From: an uncultured Clostridia bacterium
GTDB taxonomy: Bacteria > Bacillota > Clostridia > Christensenellales > Aristaeellaceae
Length of the DNA: 64,000 bases
NCBI GenBank assembly: GCA_934615235.1
Contig: CAKTTL010000001.1
Location: 1-64,000, forward strand
Direction of reading: 5' to 3'
Positions 1-8,119 of the stretch are shown here, in pieces (position 1 is the stretch's first letter; every line of letters begins with the position of its first letter). The notes beneath the pieces are model-generated. The model made no database searches, was not told the origin of the DNA, and saw nothing but the letters and a program-made list of their open reading frames with translations. Both the position numbers and the translations under genes were made by a program.

Positions 1-12
1 AGATTGCGTAGC

Positions 13-48
13 AATCTATTCGTAAAAGATGCCTTTTGCGAATAGATT
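13..48 (-). terminator. Hairpin after rnhA
   Basis: An inverted repeat pairs AATCTATTCG (13-22) with CGAATAGATT (39-48), continued inward by AAAAG/CTTTT, and abuts the rnhA stop codon. There is no clear T-run on the minus strand, so it may be an mRNA 3' stabiliser or a weak terminator. A second small hairpin (AGATTGC/GCAATCT) lies at 1-17. Confidence 0.45.
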
Positions 49-554
49 TATCCCTCTCCTTTTATCGCTGCTTCAATCACTTTTCGCATTTCCTCGGCCT
101 TTGAGGCGTTTTCTACAGCCTCCTTAGACGCGGCGCGCGCCAATTCGTCGCAGCGATTGTTGTCGACGTTGTCCGCATGGCCGGGAACTTTTTGAAATTT
201 CACCTGATGGCCGTGCTTTTTGATCGTCATCAATAGAATCTGCCACAGATCCTGATTTTCAACCGGCTGCTTCGCGGCGTTCTTCCAGCCGTTGCGCTGC
301 CAGTTCGACAGCCATCCCCTCTCGAAGGCGTTAACCAGATAAGCCGAATCCGAACAGAGCGTGACGCGGCAGGGCTGCTTTAAGGCGCCCAGCGCCTGAA
401 TCGCCGCAAAAACTTCCATGCGGTTGTTCGTCGTCTGCGGCTGCGAGCCGCTCATTTCCTTCACGTGCTCGCCGTATCGTAAAAGCGCCGCCCAGCCGCC
501 CGGGCCGGGGTTTCCAGAGCAGGCGCCGTCCGTGTAAATCACAACATCCTTCAT
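48..554 (-). CDS. rnhA: Ribonuclease H (type 1)
   Basis: Cleaves the RNA strand of RNA-DNA hybrids such as R-loops and Okazaki primers. The 168-residue protein has the RNase HI fold signature YTDGACSGNPG at residues 7-17. The expected acidic catalytic set is present: D9, E47 (NNRMEV), D69 (CSDSAY) and D136 (NRCDELA), with the conserved loop H126. The C-terminal 25 residues after the catalytic core are charged and helical. It is the last gene of a minus-strand run, 18 bases after the carboxypeptidase-like gene, and shares that gene's likely promoter near 4336. The family call is secure. Confidence 0.96.
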   Translation of the reverse strand: MKDVVIYTDGACSGNPGPGGWAALLRYGEHVKEMSGSQPQTTNNRMEVFAAIQALGALKQPCRVTLCSDSAYLVNAFERGWLSNWQRNGWKNAAKQPVENQDLWQILLMTIKKHGHQVKFQKVPGHADNVDNNRCDELARAASKEAVENASKAEEMRKVIEAAIKGEG

Positions 555-572
555 GCTTTCGGCCCCCTGTGT

Positions 573-1439
573 TCAAAAAGTGAAATCGTCCGTTTCCGCT
601 TCGAACGTCTGTTCCGGCTGCGGGACGGGCTCGAGCGGCGTGTCCCAGTCCATTCCGGCATCGTAGAGCGTGATCGCCCGGCGCGCCTCGGCTGTGAATT
701 CTTCAAGCGTGAGGTTGTTTGCCATCATATAGGTAGCCACCTCCACGCCGACGTAGCGGAAATGATAAGGTTCGTAAGCGATGCCGGTAATGTCTTCCTT
801 GCCCTCCAGGTAACGGATGATAAAGCCGTATTCGGCGCAATGCGCCGCCAGCCATTTGCCCTCATCCGTCTTATCGAACGCGGCGGACATCTTTTTATCC
901 AGGAACGATTTGCAGATCACGTCGAACGCCATGCCGGTCTGATGCTCCGATGCGCCGGCTTCCTGCACCACGCCGTCGTCATAGCCGAGCTTCTGAACGC
1001 GATTGTAATGCATTACTTCCTGCGTGCGGTAGGTTCGATAGGCTGATTTGAGATACAGCTTGATTCCGTCGGCTTCCGCGCCCGCAAACATTTTTTCCAG
1101 CGCCGCGTACGCGATATCGCGCCCCTGCATTTTCGAGCTGGAAGCCTTGCGCACCGTTGCCGTGACGAGCGTGCTCTGATCCGGATAGCTTTTTTCCAGC
1201 AGGTTTTCCTTGTTGACCAGAATCAGCACGCCGTCCGGATCGTCCAGAATTTCCCGCGCAATCGGAAACGTCCAGGGAACGCCGCTTTCTTCCTGCTGCG
1301 TTTTTTCAGCCGCGCTCTGCGCGGATTCCCCCGTCACCGCGCTCCCGGCGGAAAACTCAAAGACCGCGTCCTCCCCGGCGAAAGCCGCGCAGGAAACAAG
1401 CAGCAAAAACGCAAACAGCAAAGCTCCGAATTTTTTCAT
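573..1439 (-). CDS. VanY-family D-alanyl-D-alanine carboxypeptidase, secreted
   Basis: A 288-residue exported peptidase of the LAS/VanY (M15B) group that would trim the terminal D-Ala of peptidoglycan stem peptides. The N-terminus is a signal sequence (residues 1-21). LVSC at 14-17 looks like a lipobox, so it may be a lipoprotein rather than cleaved after AFA. The core shows the family pattern: SAYRT (132-136), the zinc motif SEHQTGMAFD (H166, D173), catalytic E223 and zinc ligand H226 in YEPYHFRY. The last 30 residues are acidic and proline-rich. It lies 14 bases downstream of hflX on the same strand. Confidence 0.88.
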   Translation of the reverse strand: MKKFGALLFAFLLLVSCAAFAGEDAVFEFSAGSAVTGESAQSAAEKTQQEESGVPWTFPIAREILDDPDGVLILVNKENLLEKSYPDQSTLVTATVRKASSSKMQGRDIAYAALEKMFAGAEADGIKLYLKSAYRTYRTQEVMHYNRVQKLGYDDGVVQEAGASEHQTGMAFDVICKSFLDKKMSAAFDKTDEGKWLAAHCAEYGFIIRYLEGKEDITGIAYEPYHFRYVGVEVATYMMANNLTLEEFTAEARRAITLYDAGMDWDTPLEPVPQPEQTFEAETDDFTF

Positions 1440-1453
1440 CGCAGGCTCCTTTT

Positions 1454-3223
1454 TTATTTTTCTTCGATCAACGCTTCTTTTCCGAGAACGGAAAGCGCCC
1501 TGTCCAGCTTCACGCGCTCCAGGCGTACCGTTACGCGCGTGCCCTCCGCTTCGTATTGCTCGTCGAGCACCGTTGCACCCGCATGCAGGTCGCTCAAAAT
1601 GCTGCCCTTCGCGTACGGGATCATCAGCGTTACCGTTTTCTGAGCGGCAAAAACGGTCTTGCCGATCTTTTCCAGCAGCGTGTCCAGGCCCGCGCCCTGC
1701 GCGGCCGAAATTCGAACGGCGCCCGGCACGTTCGGCACGTCGTCGAGCTTGTCGATCTTGTTCAGCACGTCGATCATCGGCTTGTCACCCGCTCCCAGTT
1801 CGCCGAGCACGCCCATGACAACCTCTCGCTGCTGCATAAAATCGTCGTTTGAAGCGTCTGAAACGACGAGCAGCAGGTCGGCGAGCGTCGCCTCCTCCAA
1901 CGTGGAACGGAACGCGTCGACCAGCGTATGCGGCAGTTTGCGAATGAACCCGACCGTATCGACAAGCAGAAACTCGCCGCCGGAAGGCAGCGTCACGCGG
2001 CGCATGACCGGGTCGAGCGTCATGAACAGCTTGTCTTCCGCCGGGACACCCGCGTCGGAAAGCGCGTTGAGCAGCGTCGACTTGCCGGTATTCGTATAGC
2101 CGACCAGCGCGACGACGGGCACAGCGTTCTTCTGCCGCCGCTTGCGCTGCACGGTGCGCTGATTCGCAAGATCGTCGATCTCGCGGCGCAGATCGCTCAG
2201 GCGCTTACGGATGCGGCGGCGGCTGATTTCCAGCTTTGTTTCGCCCGGACCGCGCGTGCCGATGCCGCCGCCGAGCCGTGAAAGCGATACGCCCTCGCCG
2301 ATGAGCCGCGGCAGCTGATAGGACAGCTGCGCCATTTCGACCTGCAATTTGCCTTCGCGCGTTTTGGCGCGCTGGGTGAAAATATCGAGGATCAGCGTCG
2401 TCCGGTCGATTACCTTTACGCCGACGATTTCTTCCAGATTGCGCGTCTGCACGCCCGTCAGTTCGTCGTCGACGATGATCATATCGCAGTTTTCGCCCTG
2501 AACGTCCAGCGCGATGGACTGCGCCTTACCGAGCCCCACGTACGTAGCGTTTTCGGGTTTATCGCGCTTTTGCAGCGTTACGTCGACCACCTCCGCGCCG
2601 GCGGTTTCGGCCAGCGACGCAAGTTCGCGCAGCGACTCCACGCTTTCGATGCCCACCAGCAGCGCGCGCTCCGGCCTGTCCGTCGCGTCGTCTCCCGCAG
2701 TTGCGACAAGCAGACGGTCGCTTTCTTCGATGCGCGCCATCCATTCCTCCTGCGGGATGCGGTTGATCGGAACCAGCGCCGTTTCCTGCGGCGTTGGAAC
2801 GCCGTTCTCGCGTTCCCCCAGAAACGCCGCCTGAATCCCCGTCGCTTTATCGCCCAGCACGCCGATGGCCGCGATTGCGTCGAAGCGCAGCTTCACCAGC
2901 GCGTTCAGGTCGACGTCCGAAAGCTCGGGGTTGCCGTCCGGATGCGTGTGCAGGCAGCGCACGCCGCAAAGCCTGTCCAGGCTGCGGCGCAGGCGCACCT
3001 CGGGCAGCGGCACGCTGCCGCTGTCGCCGATGGACACGTCGAGCACGTCGCCGTCCCGGCTGATATATACGCTGATTTCGCGCCGAATGACGCCGGTGTA
3101 GCGCGCCATCGCCGCAATCAGCTCCGGCGGAGCAAAGTGTTCTCCGTCAAACTCAAGCGCGTAGAGCGATTCCATTTCTTTAATCAGCTGCGCGCGGATT
3201 CCTTCCAGATTGCCGTGAATCAT
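1454..3223 (-). CDS. hflX: GTPase HflX with N-terminal JAMM-like domain
   Basis: Ribosome-associated GTPase, 589 residues from the ATG at 3223, which has AAAGGAGA upstream; longer in-frame starts lack this. Residues about 185-290 are the HflX N-terminal domain, followed by a basic linker with GGGIGTRGPGETK (318-330). The G domain has P-loop GYTNTGKS (375-382), DTVGF (422-426) and an NKID base-specificity motif. E. coli HflX is about 426 residues; the extra 180 at the N-terminus carry HTH(92-94)-x7-S102-x2-D105 with E49 upstream. This matches the JAMM/MPN+ metal-binding pattern. Known HflX acts on ribosomes under stress; the role of the extra domain is not known to me. Promoter probably near 4336, upstream of the preceding gene. 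Confidence 0.93.
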   Translation of the reverse strand: MIHGNLEGIRAQLIKEMESLYALEFDGEHFAPPELIAAMARYTGVIRREISVYISRDGDVLDVSIGDSGSVPLPEVRLRRSLDRLCGVRCLHTHPDGNPELSDVDLNALVKLRFDAIAAIGVLGDKATGIQAAFLGERENGVPTPQETALVPINRIPQEEWMARIEESDRLLVATAGDDATDRPERALLVGIESVESLRELASLAETAGAEVVDVTLQKRDKPENATYVGLGKAQSIALDVQGENCDMIIVDDELTGVQTRNLEEIVGVKVIDRTTLILDIFTQRAKTREGKLQVEMAQLSYQLPRLIGEGVSLSRLGGGIGTRGPGETKLEISRRRIRKRLSDLRREIDDLANQRTVQRKRRQKNAVPVVALVGYTNTGKSTLLNALSDAGVPAEDKLFMTLDPVMRRVTLPSGGEFLLVDTVGFIRKLPHTLVDAFRSTLEEATLADLLLVVSDASNDDFMQQREVVMGVLGELGAGDKPMIDVLNKIDKLDDVPNVPGAVRISAAQGAGLDTLLEKIGKTVFAAQKTVTLMIPYAKGSILSDLHAGATVLDEQYEAEGTRVTVRLERVKLDRALSVLGKEALIEEK

Positions 3224-3233
3224 GTTTTCTCCT

Positions 3234-4301
3234 TTATTCGTAAGCGAAATCGAACAGCGCCGCGACGCCGTCCTGCCCAATATGCTGCAAAGCGCCGGTC
3301 GAACGCATTTTTGCGCCGTTTGTTAAAAGTACGGCAGCCGCGCCGTCCTCCGGGTTCAGCCAGGCCTCGCAGACCGCGCCGTAAGCCACGCCCTGATAGC
3401 CCACGATCGTCGCATTGCGGCGAAAAACGCCGCGTGTTATGGCCATGCCCAGGCCGCGTCCGGATTTTCCCTGCGGCTCGTACAGCTCCGGATATTCGCG
3501 CGCCAGCCGCACGAGGGTTTCCAGCAGCGCGGGCGCTGAAATCATCAGTTTGCCCGCCGGGACGTTATAGTGCCGCAGCGGATCGATCGTTTCGTCGGGC
3601 GGCTGCGCCGCGATTTTCCGCGCGTCGTAAGCCAGCGCGTATCCCGGCACGCGGTAACAGTTCGCGAGCTTTTCCTTTTCCGCGATGCGCTGCGGATGAA
3701 ACGACGCGTCCAGACCGTATGGCTGAAAGAACGCCCGCCGCACATAGTCGTCGAATGGCATTTCAGCTGTTTTCTCAACCAGCATCCCGGCGACGCCCGC
3801 GCCAAGGTTGGAATAGGCGAAACGCTCCCCCGGCTTCCAGGCCGCGAAGCTTTTCCTGATCAGCTCGTTGAGCGGCGGGAAGTTTCCTGTTTCCGCCGCC
3901 CGGTTATACGCGTCGTCGGAGAGGGCTGCGGTATGCGTGAGCAGCTGGCGCGGCGTTATGGCAGGGCGAATCGGAAAGCCGAACATCTCCCCCGCGTCGC
4001 CGTCCAGATCGAGCTTTCCGGCCCGCGCCAGCGACGCGGCGGCAGCGGCGGTAATCACCTTCGAAACGGAAGCGACACGGAAAATCGTATCGCGCGAAAC
4101 GGCGGTTTCGCTGCGGATCGCTTCTCCGCCAAAGGCGAATTCCGTGCTTCCGTCCGTACGGCGCACGCCCGCGCACCAGCCGGCGGGCGCATAGGGCGAA
4201 ACCGTCGTCTCCATGCGCTTTTGCAGCGCGCCGTCCGGCGATTTGCGCATCGCCAGCCGCATTTGCAGCGCCCAGCGCGCCGGCCCCGTCAAATTTCGCA
4301 T
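3234..4301 (-). CDS. Beta-lactamase-family serine hydrolase (class C / PBP-like)
   Basis: A 355-residue serine hydrolase of the beta-lactamase/transpeptidase-like superfamily. The SxxK nucleophile motif is S78-V-S-K81, the YxN motif is Y163-S-N165, and HTAALSD follows the family's conserved THTSGL-like segment. No signal peptide is obvious, so it is probably cytoplasmic, and the substrate (ester, D-amino peptide or other) cannot be told from sequence. The start at 4301 is chosen for AGGAGGA six bases upstream; 20 additional in-frame residues upstream lack a ribosome site. It is first in the minus-strand run with hflX, the VanY-like gene and rnhA. Confidence 0.85.
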   Translation of the reverse strand: MRNLTGPARWALQMRLAMRKSPDGALQKRMETTVSPYAPAGWCAGVRRTDGSTEFAFGGEAIRSETAVSRDTIFRVASVSKVITAAAAASLARAGKLDLDGDAGEMFGFPIRPAITPRQLLTHTAALSDDAYNRAAETGNFPPLNELIRKSFAAWKPGERFAYSNLGAGVAGMLVEKTAEMPFDDYVRRAFFQPYGLDASFHPQRIAEKEKLANCYRVPGYALAYDARKIAAQPPDETIDPLRHYNVPAGKLMISAPALLETLVRLAREYPELYEPQGKSGRGLGMAITRGVFRRNATIVGYQGVAYGAVCEAWLNPEDGAAAVLLTNGAKMRSTGALQHIGQDGVAALFDFAYE

Positions 4302-4335
4302 TCCGTCCTCCTGAAAAATAATCGACAGCCGTTTT

Positions 4336-4365
4336 ATTATAGCACACTTTGTCCGCCGCATACAA
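4336..4365 (-). promoter_or_regulatory. Promoter for the hydrolase-hflX-rnhA run
   Basis: On the minus strand TATAAT (4336-4341) is preceded by TG and, 18 bases further upstream, by TTGTAT (4360-4365). It sits 35 bases before the start at 4301, and no terminator-like structure separates the four genes that follow. Confidence 0.6.
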
Positions 4366-4384
4366 TAGTCCGGAGGTGTGCGCG

Positions 4385-4627
4385 ATGAGCCTTTCGGAAT
4401 TGAAGGAGAAAGACGTTGTCAACATTGAAAACGGAATGCGCGTGGGCAAGGTGATGGATATCGAGTTCGACGCGACGACCGGCTGCGTGGAGGCGCTGGT
4501 CGTGCCGGGCGGGTTTGATTTTCTCGCGCTTTTGCGCGGAGAAAAAAAGGGCCTCGTCATCCCCTGGCCGCAGATCTGCCGCATCGGAGACGACGTGATT
4601 CTCGTCCGTTTTGACGCGGAAAATTAA
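4385..4627 (+). CDS. YlmC/YmxH-family PRC-barrel protein
   Basis: An 80-residue single PRC-barrel domain: LKEKDVVNIENGMRVG, then a DIEFD strand, GFDFLALLRGEK, and IPWPQICRIGDDVILV. This matches the YlmC/YmxH group common in spore formers, often annotated as a sporulation protein although its molecular role is unclear. It starts at ATG 4385 after GGAGGTG. It is divergent from the hydrolase gene and stands alone, since nrdR has its own promoter 40 bases downstream. The family call is firm; the function is not. Confidence 0.86.
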   Translation: MSLSELKEKDVVNIENGMRVGKVMDIEFDATTGCVEALVVPGGFDFLALLRGEKKGLVIPWPQICRIGDDVILVRFDAEN

Positions 4628-4646
4628 CATATTTTTCCTGGAGCCC

Positions 4647-4676
4647 TTTACGTGCGCCTTCCGTTTGCATTATAAT
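4647..4676 (+). promoter_or_regulatory. Probable nrdR promoter
   Basis: A perfect TATAAT at 4671-4676 with TTTACG at 4647-4652 and an 18-base spacer, 42 bases before the nrdR ATG. The -35 match is weak. Confidence 0.55.
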
Positions 4677-4717
4677 AGATGAAGCTGTAAAAGGCAGAAG
4701 CAAAGGGAGGCAACCGA

Positions 4718-5212
4718 ATGAAGTGCATTTACTGCAACGGGACGGAAAGCCGCGTTGTAGATTCCCGGCCGACCGACGATGGCAACGCCATCCGCCGCCG
4801 CCGCGAGTGCGAAACCTGCGGCCGCCGTTTCACAACTTACGAAAAGGTCGAGGCGGTTCCGCTGCTGGTGATCAAAAAGGACGGCAGCCGCGAATCGTTT
4901 GATTCGGAAAAGATTCGCCGCAGCATTATCAAAAGCTGCGAAAAGCGCTCCGTATCCATGCCTGAAATCGACCGGCTTGTGCGCGAGATCGAGATGCAGG
5001 CGTATAACGAACTGGATCAGGAGATTTCTTCGGCAAAAATCGGCGAGATGGTCATGGACGGACTGCGCAAAATCGACGAGGTCAGCTATATCCGCTTTGC
5101 CTCCGTTTACAGGCAGTTCCGCGATATTCAGTCCTTCATGGAGGAACTTTCCCGCCTGCTGGACGAGCGGACGCGCCACGAAAGCGCCGAAAAGGCCGAC
5201 GAAAACAAATGA
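4718..5212 (+). CDS. nrdR: Transcriptional repressor NrdR
   Basis: Nucleotide-sensing repressor of ribonucleotide reductase genes, 164 residues. The N-terminal zinc ribbon is CIYCNGTES (C3, C6) paired with CETCGRRF (two more Cys near 31-34). The ATP-cone domain follows (VIKKDGSRESFDSEKI). The C-terminus is charged. No reductase gene is in this window, so its targets lie elsewhere; I saw no paired NrdR box in the flanking DNA. It starts at ATG after AGGGAGG. Confidence 0.97.
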   Translation: MKCIYCNGTESRVVDSRPTDDGNAIRRRRECETCGRRFTTYEKVEAVPLLVIKKDGSRESFDSEKIRRSIIKSCEKRSVSMPEIDRLVREIEMQAYNELDQEISSAKIGEMVMDGLRKIDEVSYIRFASVYRQFRDIQSFMEELSRLLDERTRHESAEKADENK

Positions 5213-5225
5213 ACCGCCGCTTTGC

Positions 5226-5255
5226 TTGACAGGGCGCGCTTTTGCGCATTATAAT
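5226..5255 (+). promoter_or_regulatory. serS promoter
   Basis: A consensus pair TTGACA (5226-5231) and TATAAT (5250-5255) with an 18-base spacer, 40 bases upstream of the serS ATG. The leader is too short to hold a T-box riboswitch. Confidence 0.85.
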
Positions 5256-5294
5256 ATTGCAGCTTATGCAAAAGGAATTGGGAGGGGTTATACC

Positions 5295-6572
5295 ATGCTG
5301 GATATGAACCGCATCCGCAAAGAGCCTCGCGAGGTCGAGCGCTTGCTTGCCAATAAAGGGTGCATTGTCAATTTTGACGAAACGCTGGCGCTGGACGCGA
5401 AAAAGCGTGCGCTGGCGACTGAAGGCGACGCGCTGAAGGCTAAGCGCAATCAGCTTTCCGCGCAGGTGCCGCGCATGAAGAAAAACGGCGAGGATACCAC
5501 CGCGCTGTTTGAAGAAGTGCGCCAGATCGGCGAACAGATCAAGGCGCTCGACGAAGAAGCCGACGCGATTGGCAAGCAGATCACCGATTTCGTGGCCGGC
5601 CTTCCGAACCTGCCCGATCCGGACGTGCTTCCCGGCGGCAAGGAGAACAACAAAGTTCTGCATCAGTGGGGCGAAAAGCCGGTTTTCGACTTTGAACCGA
5701 AGGACCACGTCCAGCTGGCCGAAAGCCTGCATCTTGTCGACTATCCGCGCGGAGCGAAGCTCGGCGGCAGCGGCAAGTGGGTTTATACCGGCGACGGCGC
5801 GCGCCTTGAATGGGCGCTGATCAACTACTTCATCGAGACCCATCTCAAGGACGGTTGGCAGTTTATGCTCGTGCCGCATATTCTCAACTACGAAGCCGGA
5901 TACTGCGCCGGACAGTTCCCGAAGTTTGAGGACGGCGTTTTCTGGGTCGGCGAGCGTGAAGGCCGCCGGGATCAGTTTATTCTGCCCACGGCGGAAACCG
6001 CGCTGGTCAACCTGCATCGCGGCGAAATCCTCTCCGAGGACGAGCTGCCCAAGAAATATTTCGCCTACACCCCGTGCTATCGTCAGGAAGCCGGTTCCTA
6101 TCGTTCGGAAGAGCGCGGCATGATCCGCGGCAACCAGTTCAACAAGGTTGAAATGGTGCAGTACGCGCTGCCGGAAAATTCCGCCGCCGCGTTCGAAGAG
6201 ATGGTCGGCAAGGCTGAAGCGCTCGTGCGCGGCCTTGGCCTGCACTATCAGCTGTCCAAGCTGGCGGCGGGCGACTGCTCCGCTTCCATGGCCCGCACCT
6301 ACGATATCGAAGTGTGGATCCCGAGCATGGGCATCTACAAGGAGGTTTCCTCCGCTTCGAACTCCAACGATTATCAGGCCCGCCGCGGCAGCGTCCGCGT
6401 CAAGCGCAAGGCGACCGGCAAGAACGAGTTCGTTCATATCCTCAATGCTTCCGGTCTGGCCACAAGCCGCGTTTTCCCCGCCATTCTCGAGCAGTTCCAG
6501 CAGGCTGACGGCAGCGTCAAAGTGCCCGAACCGCTGGTCAAGTGGGTTGGCAAGGAATATCTGCGCCCCTAA
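5295..6572 (+). CDS. serS: Seryl-tRNA synthetase
   Basis: Charges tRNA-Ser and tRNA-Sec with serine. The 425-residue length matches bacterial SerRS. Residues 1-110 form the coiled-coil tRNA-binding arm (MLDMNRIRKEPREVE onward). The class II catalytic core shows motif 2 (YRQEAGSYRSEERGMIR) and motif 3 with the typical DIEVWIPSMGIYKEVSS and NDYQARR segments. The start at 5295 follows GGGAGGGG and a strong promoter; a longer in-frame extension runs back into nrdR and is rejected. The stop codon touches the inverted-repeat element at 6573. Confidence 0.97.
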   Translation: MLDMNRIRKEPREVERLLANKGCIVNFDETLALDAKKRALATEGDALKAKRNQLSAQVPRMKKNGEDTTALFEEVRQIGEQIKALDEEADAIGKQITDFVAGLPNLPDPDVLPGGKENNKVLHQWGEKPVFDFEPKDHVQLAESLHLVDYPRGAKLGGSGKWVYTGDGARLEWALINYFIETHLKDGWQFMLVPHILNYEAGYCAGQFPKFEDGVFWVGEREGRRDQFILPTAETALVNLHRGEILSEDELPKKYFAYTPCYRQEAGSYRSEERGMIRGNQFNKVEMVQYALPENSAAAFEEMVGKAEALVRGLGLHYQLSKLAAGDCSASMARTYDIEVWIPSMGIYKEVSSASNSNDYQARRGSVRVKRKATGKNEFVHILNASGLATSRVFPAILEQFQQADGSVKVPEPLVKWVGKEYLRP

Positions 6573-6678
6573 GGTGTATCTGAAAAAGGAAGAGGCGACA
6601 GCACGAGCGGATTTTCCGACGCGGAAATGGCGGAAAAGACGCCGTGATGGAGTCTCAGGGAATTTTTCAGATATACCC
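6573..6678. repeat. Terminal-inverted-repeat element, copy 1
   Basis: A 106-base element with ends GGTGTATCTGAAAAA and, inverted, GGTATATCTGAAAAA (14 of 15 identical). It is flanked on both sides by CTAA, a possible 4-base target duplication that includes the serS stop. The body is nearly identical to copy 2 at 22470-22629 but lacks about 55 internal bases. No open reading frame is inside. It resembles a MITE-type non-autonomous element; no matching transposase is in the window. Confidence 0.75.
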
Positions 6679-6710
6679 TAAGATCAGTAGCTGTTCATGA
6701 ATGAAATCAG

Positions 6711-6753
6711 CGCGCATCGTCCGACGGTTCGCTCCAAGGGCGATGCGCGTTTT
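6711..6753 (+). terminator. Hairpin terminator downstream of serS
   Basis: CGCGCATCG (6711-6719) pairs with CGATGCGCG (6741-6749), followed by TTTT. It separates serS and the repeat element from der. Confidence 0.65.
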
Positions 6754-6785
6754 CAAAGAGAACCCGTATCTCAGGAGGAAATCAA

Positions 6786-8117
6786 ATGTCGGTAAAACCG
6801 CTGGTCGCGGTGGTCGGCCGTCCGAACGTCGGCAAATCCACCTTCTTTAACAAAATTGCCGGACAGCGCATTGCGATTGTCGAGGATGTGCCAGGCGTGA
6901 CGCGCGACCGCGTCTGCGCGGATTGCGAATGGCTCAACCATCGCTTCACGCTGATCGACACCGGCGGCATCGATCCCCGTTCGACCGACCCGCTGCGCGT
7001 GCAGATGCGCCATCAGGCGGAAATCGCAATGGATATGGCGGATGTGATCCTGTTCTTCGTGGACGGAAAGCAGGGCCTGACGGCCGACGACGAGGACGTG
7101 GCGAACATGCTGCGCCGCGCGAAAGCGCCCGTGCTTCTCGTTGTCAACAAGCTCGACTCCCCCGCCATGCTCGATAACCGTTATGATTTTTACGCGCTCG
7201 GCATGGGCGACCCGATCGCCATTTCAAGCGTAAATATGATGGGACTGGGCGATCTGCTCGACGAGGTTGTTCATCATTTTCCGGCGCAGCCGGAAGAGAC
7301 GGACGACGAAGACGCGCCGATCAATATTGCCGTCGTCGGCCGTCCGAACGTTGGTAAGTCGACGCTCGTTAACCGTCTGCTCGGTCAGGAACGCGTAATG
7401 GTTTCGGATATTCCCGGCACGACGCGCGATGCGATCGACGCGCCGTTCGAGGTGGATGGCAGGCGCTATAACCTGATTGATACCGCGGGCATCCGCCGCA
7501 AGCGTGCCATTGAGGAAAACTCTCTGGAGCGCTACAGCGTTGTGCGTTCGCTTGCAGCCATCCGCCGCTGCGACGTTGCGCTGATCGTCATCGACGCAAA
7601 CGACGGCGTAACCGAGCAGGACAGCAAAATCGCCGGCGTCGTCGAAAGCGAAGGCAAGGCGGCGATCATTGTCGTCAACAAATGGGATGCGATCGAGAAA
7701 GATACGTCCACGATGGAATCCATGCGCAAAAAGGTAATCTCCGATCTGAAGTTCATGGCATGGGCGCCGGTGGTGTTCCTTTCGGCGCTGACCGGATCTC
7801 GCGTGCAGAAGCTGATGACCGCCGTCGATGATGCGTACGCGCAGACCTGCAAACGCGTGACGACAGGCGTTCTCAACGACGTCCTCGCCGACGCGCAGCT
7901 GGCGCAGCAGACGCCGATGACCGGCGGCCGCCGCCTGAAAATTTACTATGGCACGCAGCAGAGCACGCAGCCGCCGACGTTTATCCTGTTCGTTAATGAT
8001 GAAGAGCTCATGCATTTCGCCTATGAGCGTTACCTCGAAAACCAGTTCCGCAAATCGTTCGGCTTTGAGGGCACTCCGATCCGGTTTATTCTTCGCGAGA
8101 AGAAGAAGGAGGATTAA
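6786..8117 (+). CDS. der: Ribosome biogenesis GTPase Der (EngA)
   Basis: Essential double GTPase for 50S subunit maturation, 443 residues. Two P-loops GRPNVGKST occur at about 11-19 and 185-193, each followed by switch motifs (DTGGID, DTAGIR) and base-recognition motifs NKLD and NKWD. The C-terminal KH-like domain carries the GGRRLKIYYGTQ segment. It starts at ATG after AGGAGG, and its stop is only two bases before plsY, a der-plsY pairing common in Bacillota. Confidence 0.97.
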   Translation: MSVKPLVAVVGRPNVGKSTFFNKIAGQRIAIVEDVPGVTRDRVCADCEWLNHRFTLIDTGGIDPRSTDPLRVQMRHQAEIAMDMADVILFFVDGKQGLTADDEDVANMLRRAKAPVLLVVNKLDSPAMLDNRYDFYALGMGDPIAISSVNMMGLGDLLDEVVHHFPAQPEETDDEDAPINIAVVGRPNVGKSTLVNRLLGQERVMVSDIPGTTRDAIDAPFEVDGRRYNLIDTAGIRRKRAIEENSLERYSVVRSLAAIRRCDVALIVIDANDGVTEQDSKIAGVVESEGKAAIIVVNKWDAIEKDTSTMESMRKKVISDLKFMAWAPVVFLSALTGSRVQKLMTAVDDAYAQTCKRVTTGVLNDVLADAQLAQQTPMTGGRRLKIYYGTQQSTQPPTFILFVNDEELMHFAYERYLENQFRKSFGFEGTPIRFILREKKKED

Positions 8118-8119
8118 GC

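Noticed and set aside
5213..5294. T-box or other riboswitch ahead of serS
   Set aside because: Only about 35 bases lie between the -10 box and the start codon, too few for a T-box.
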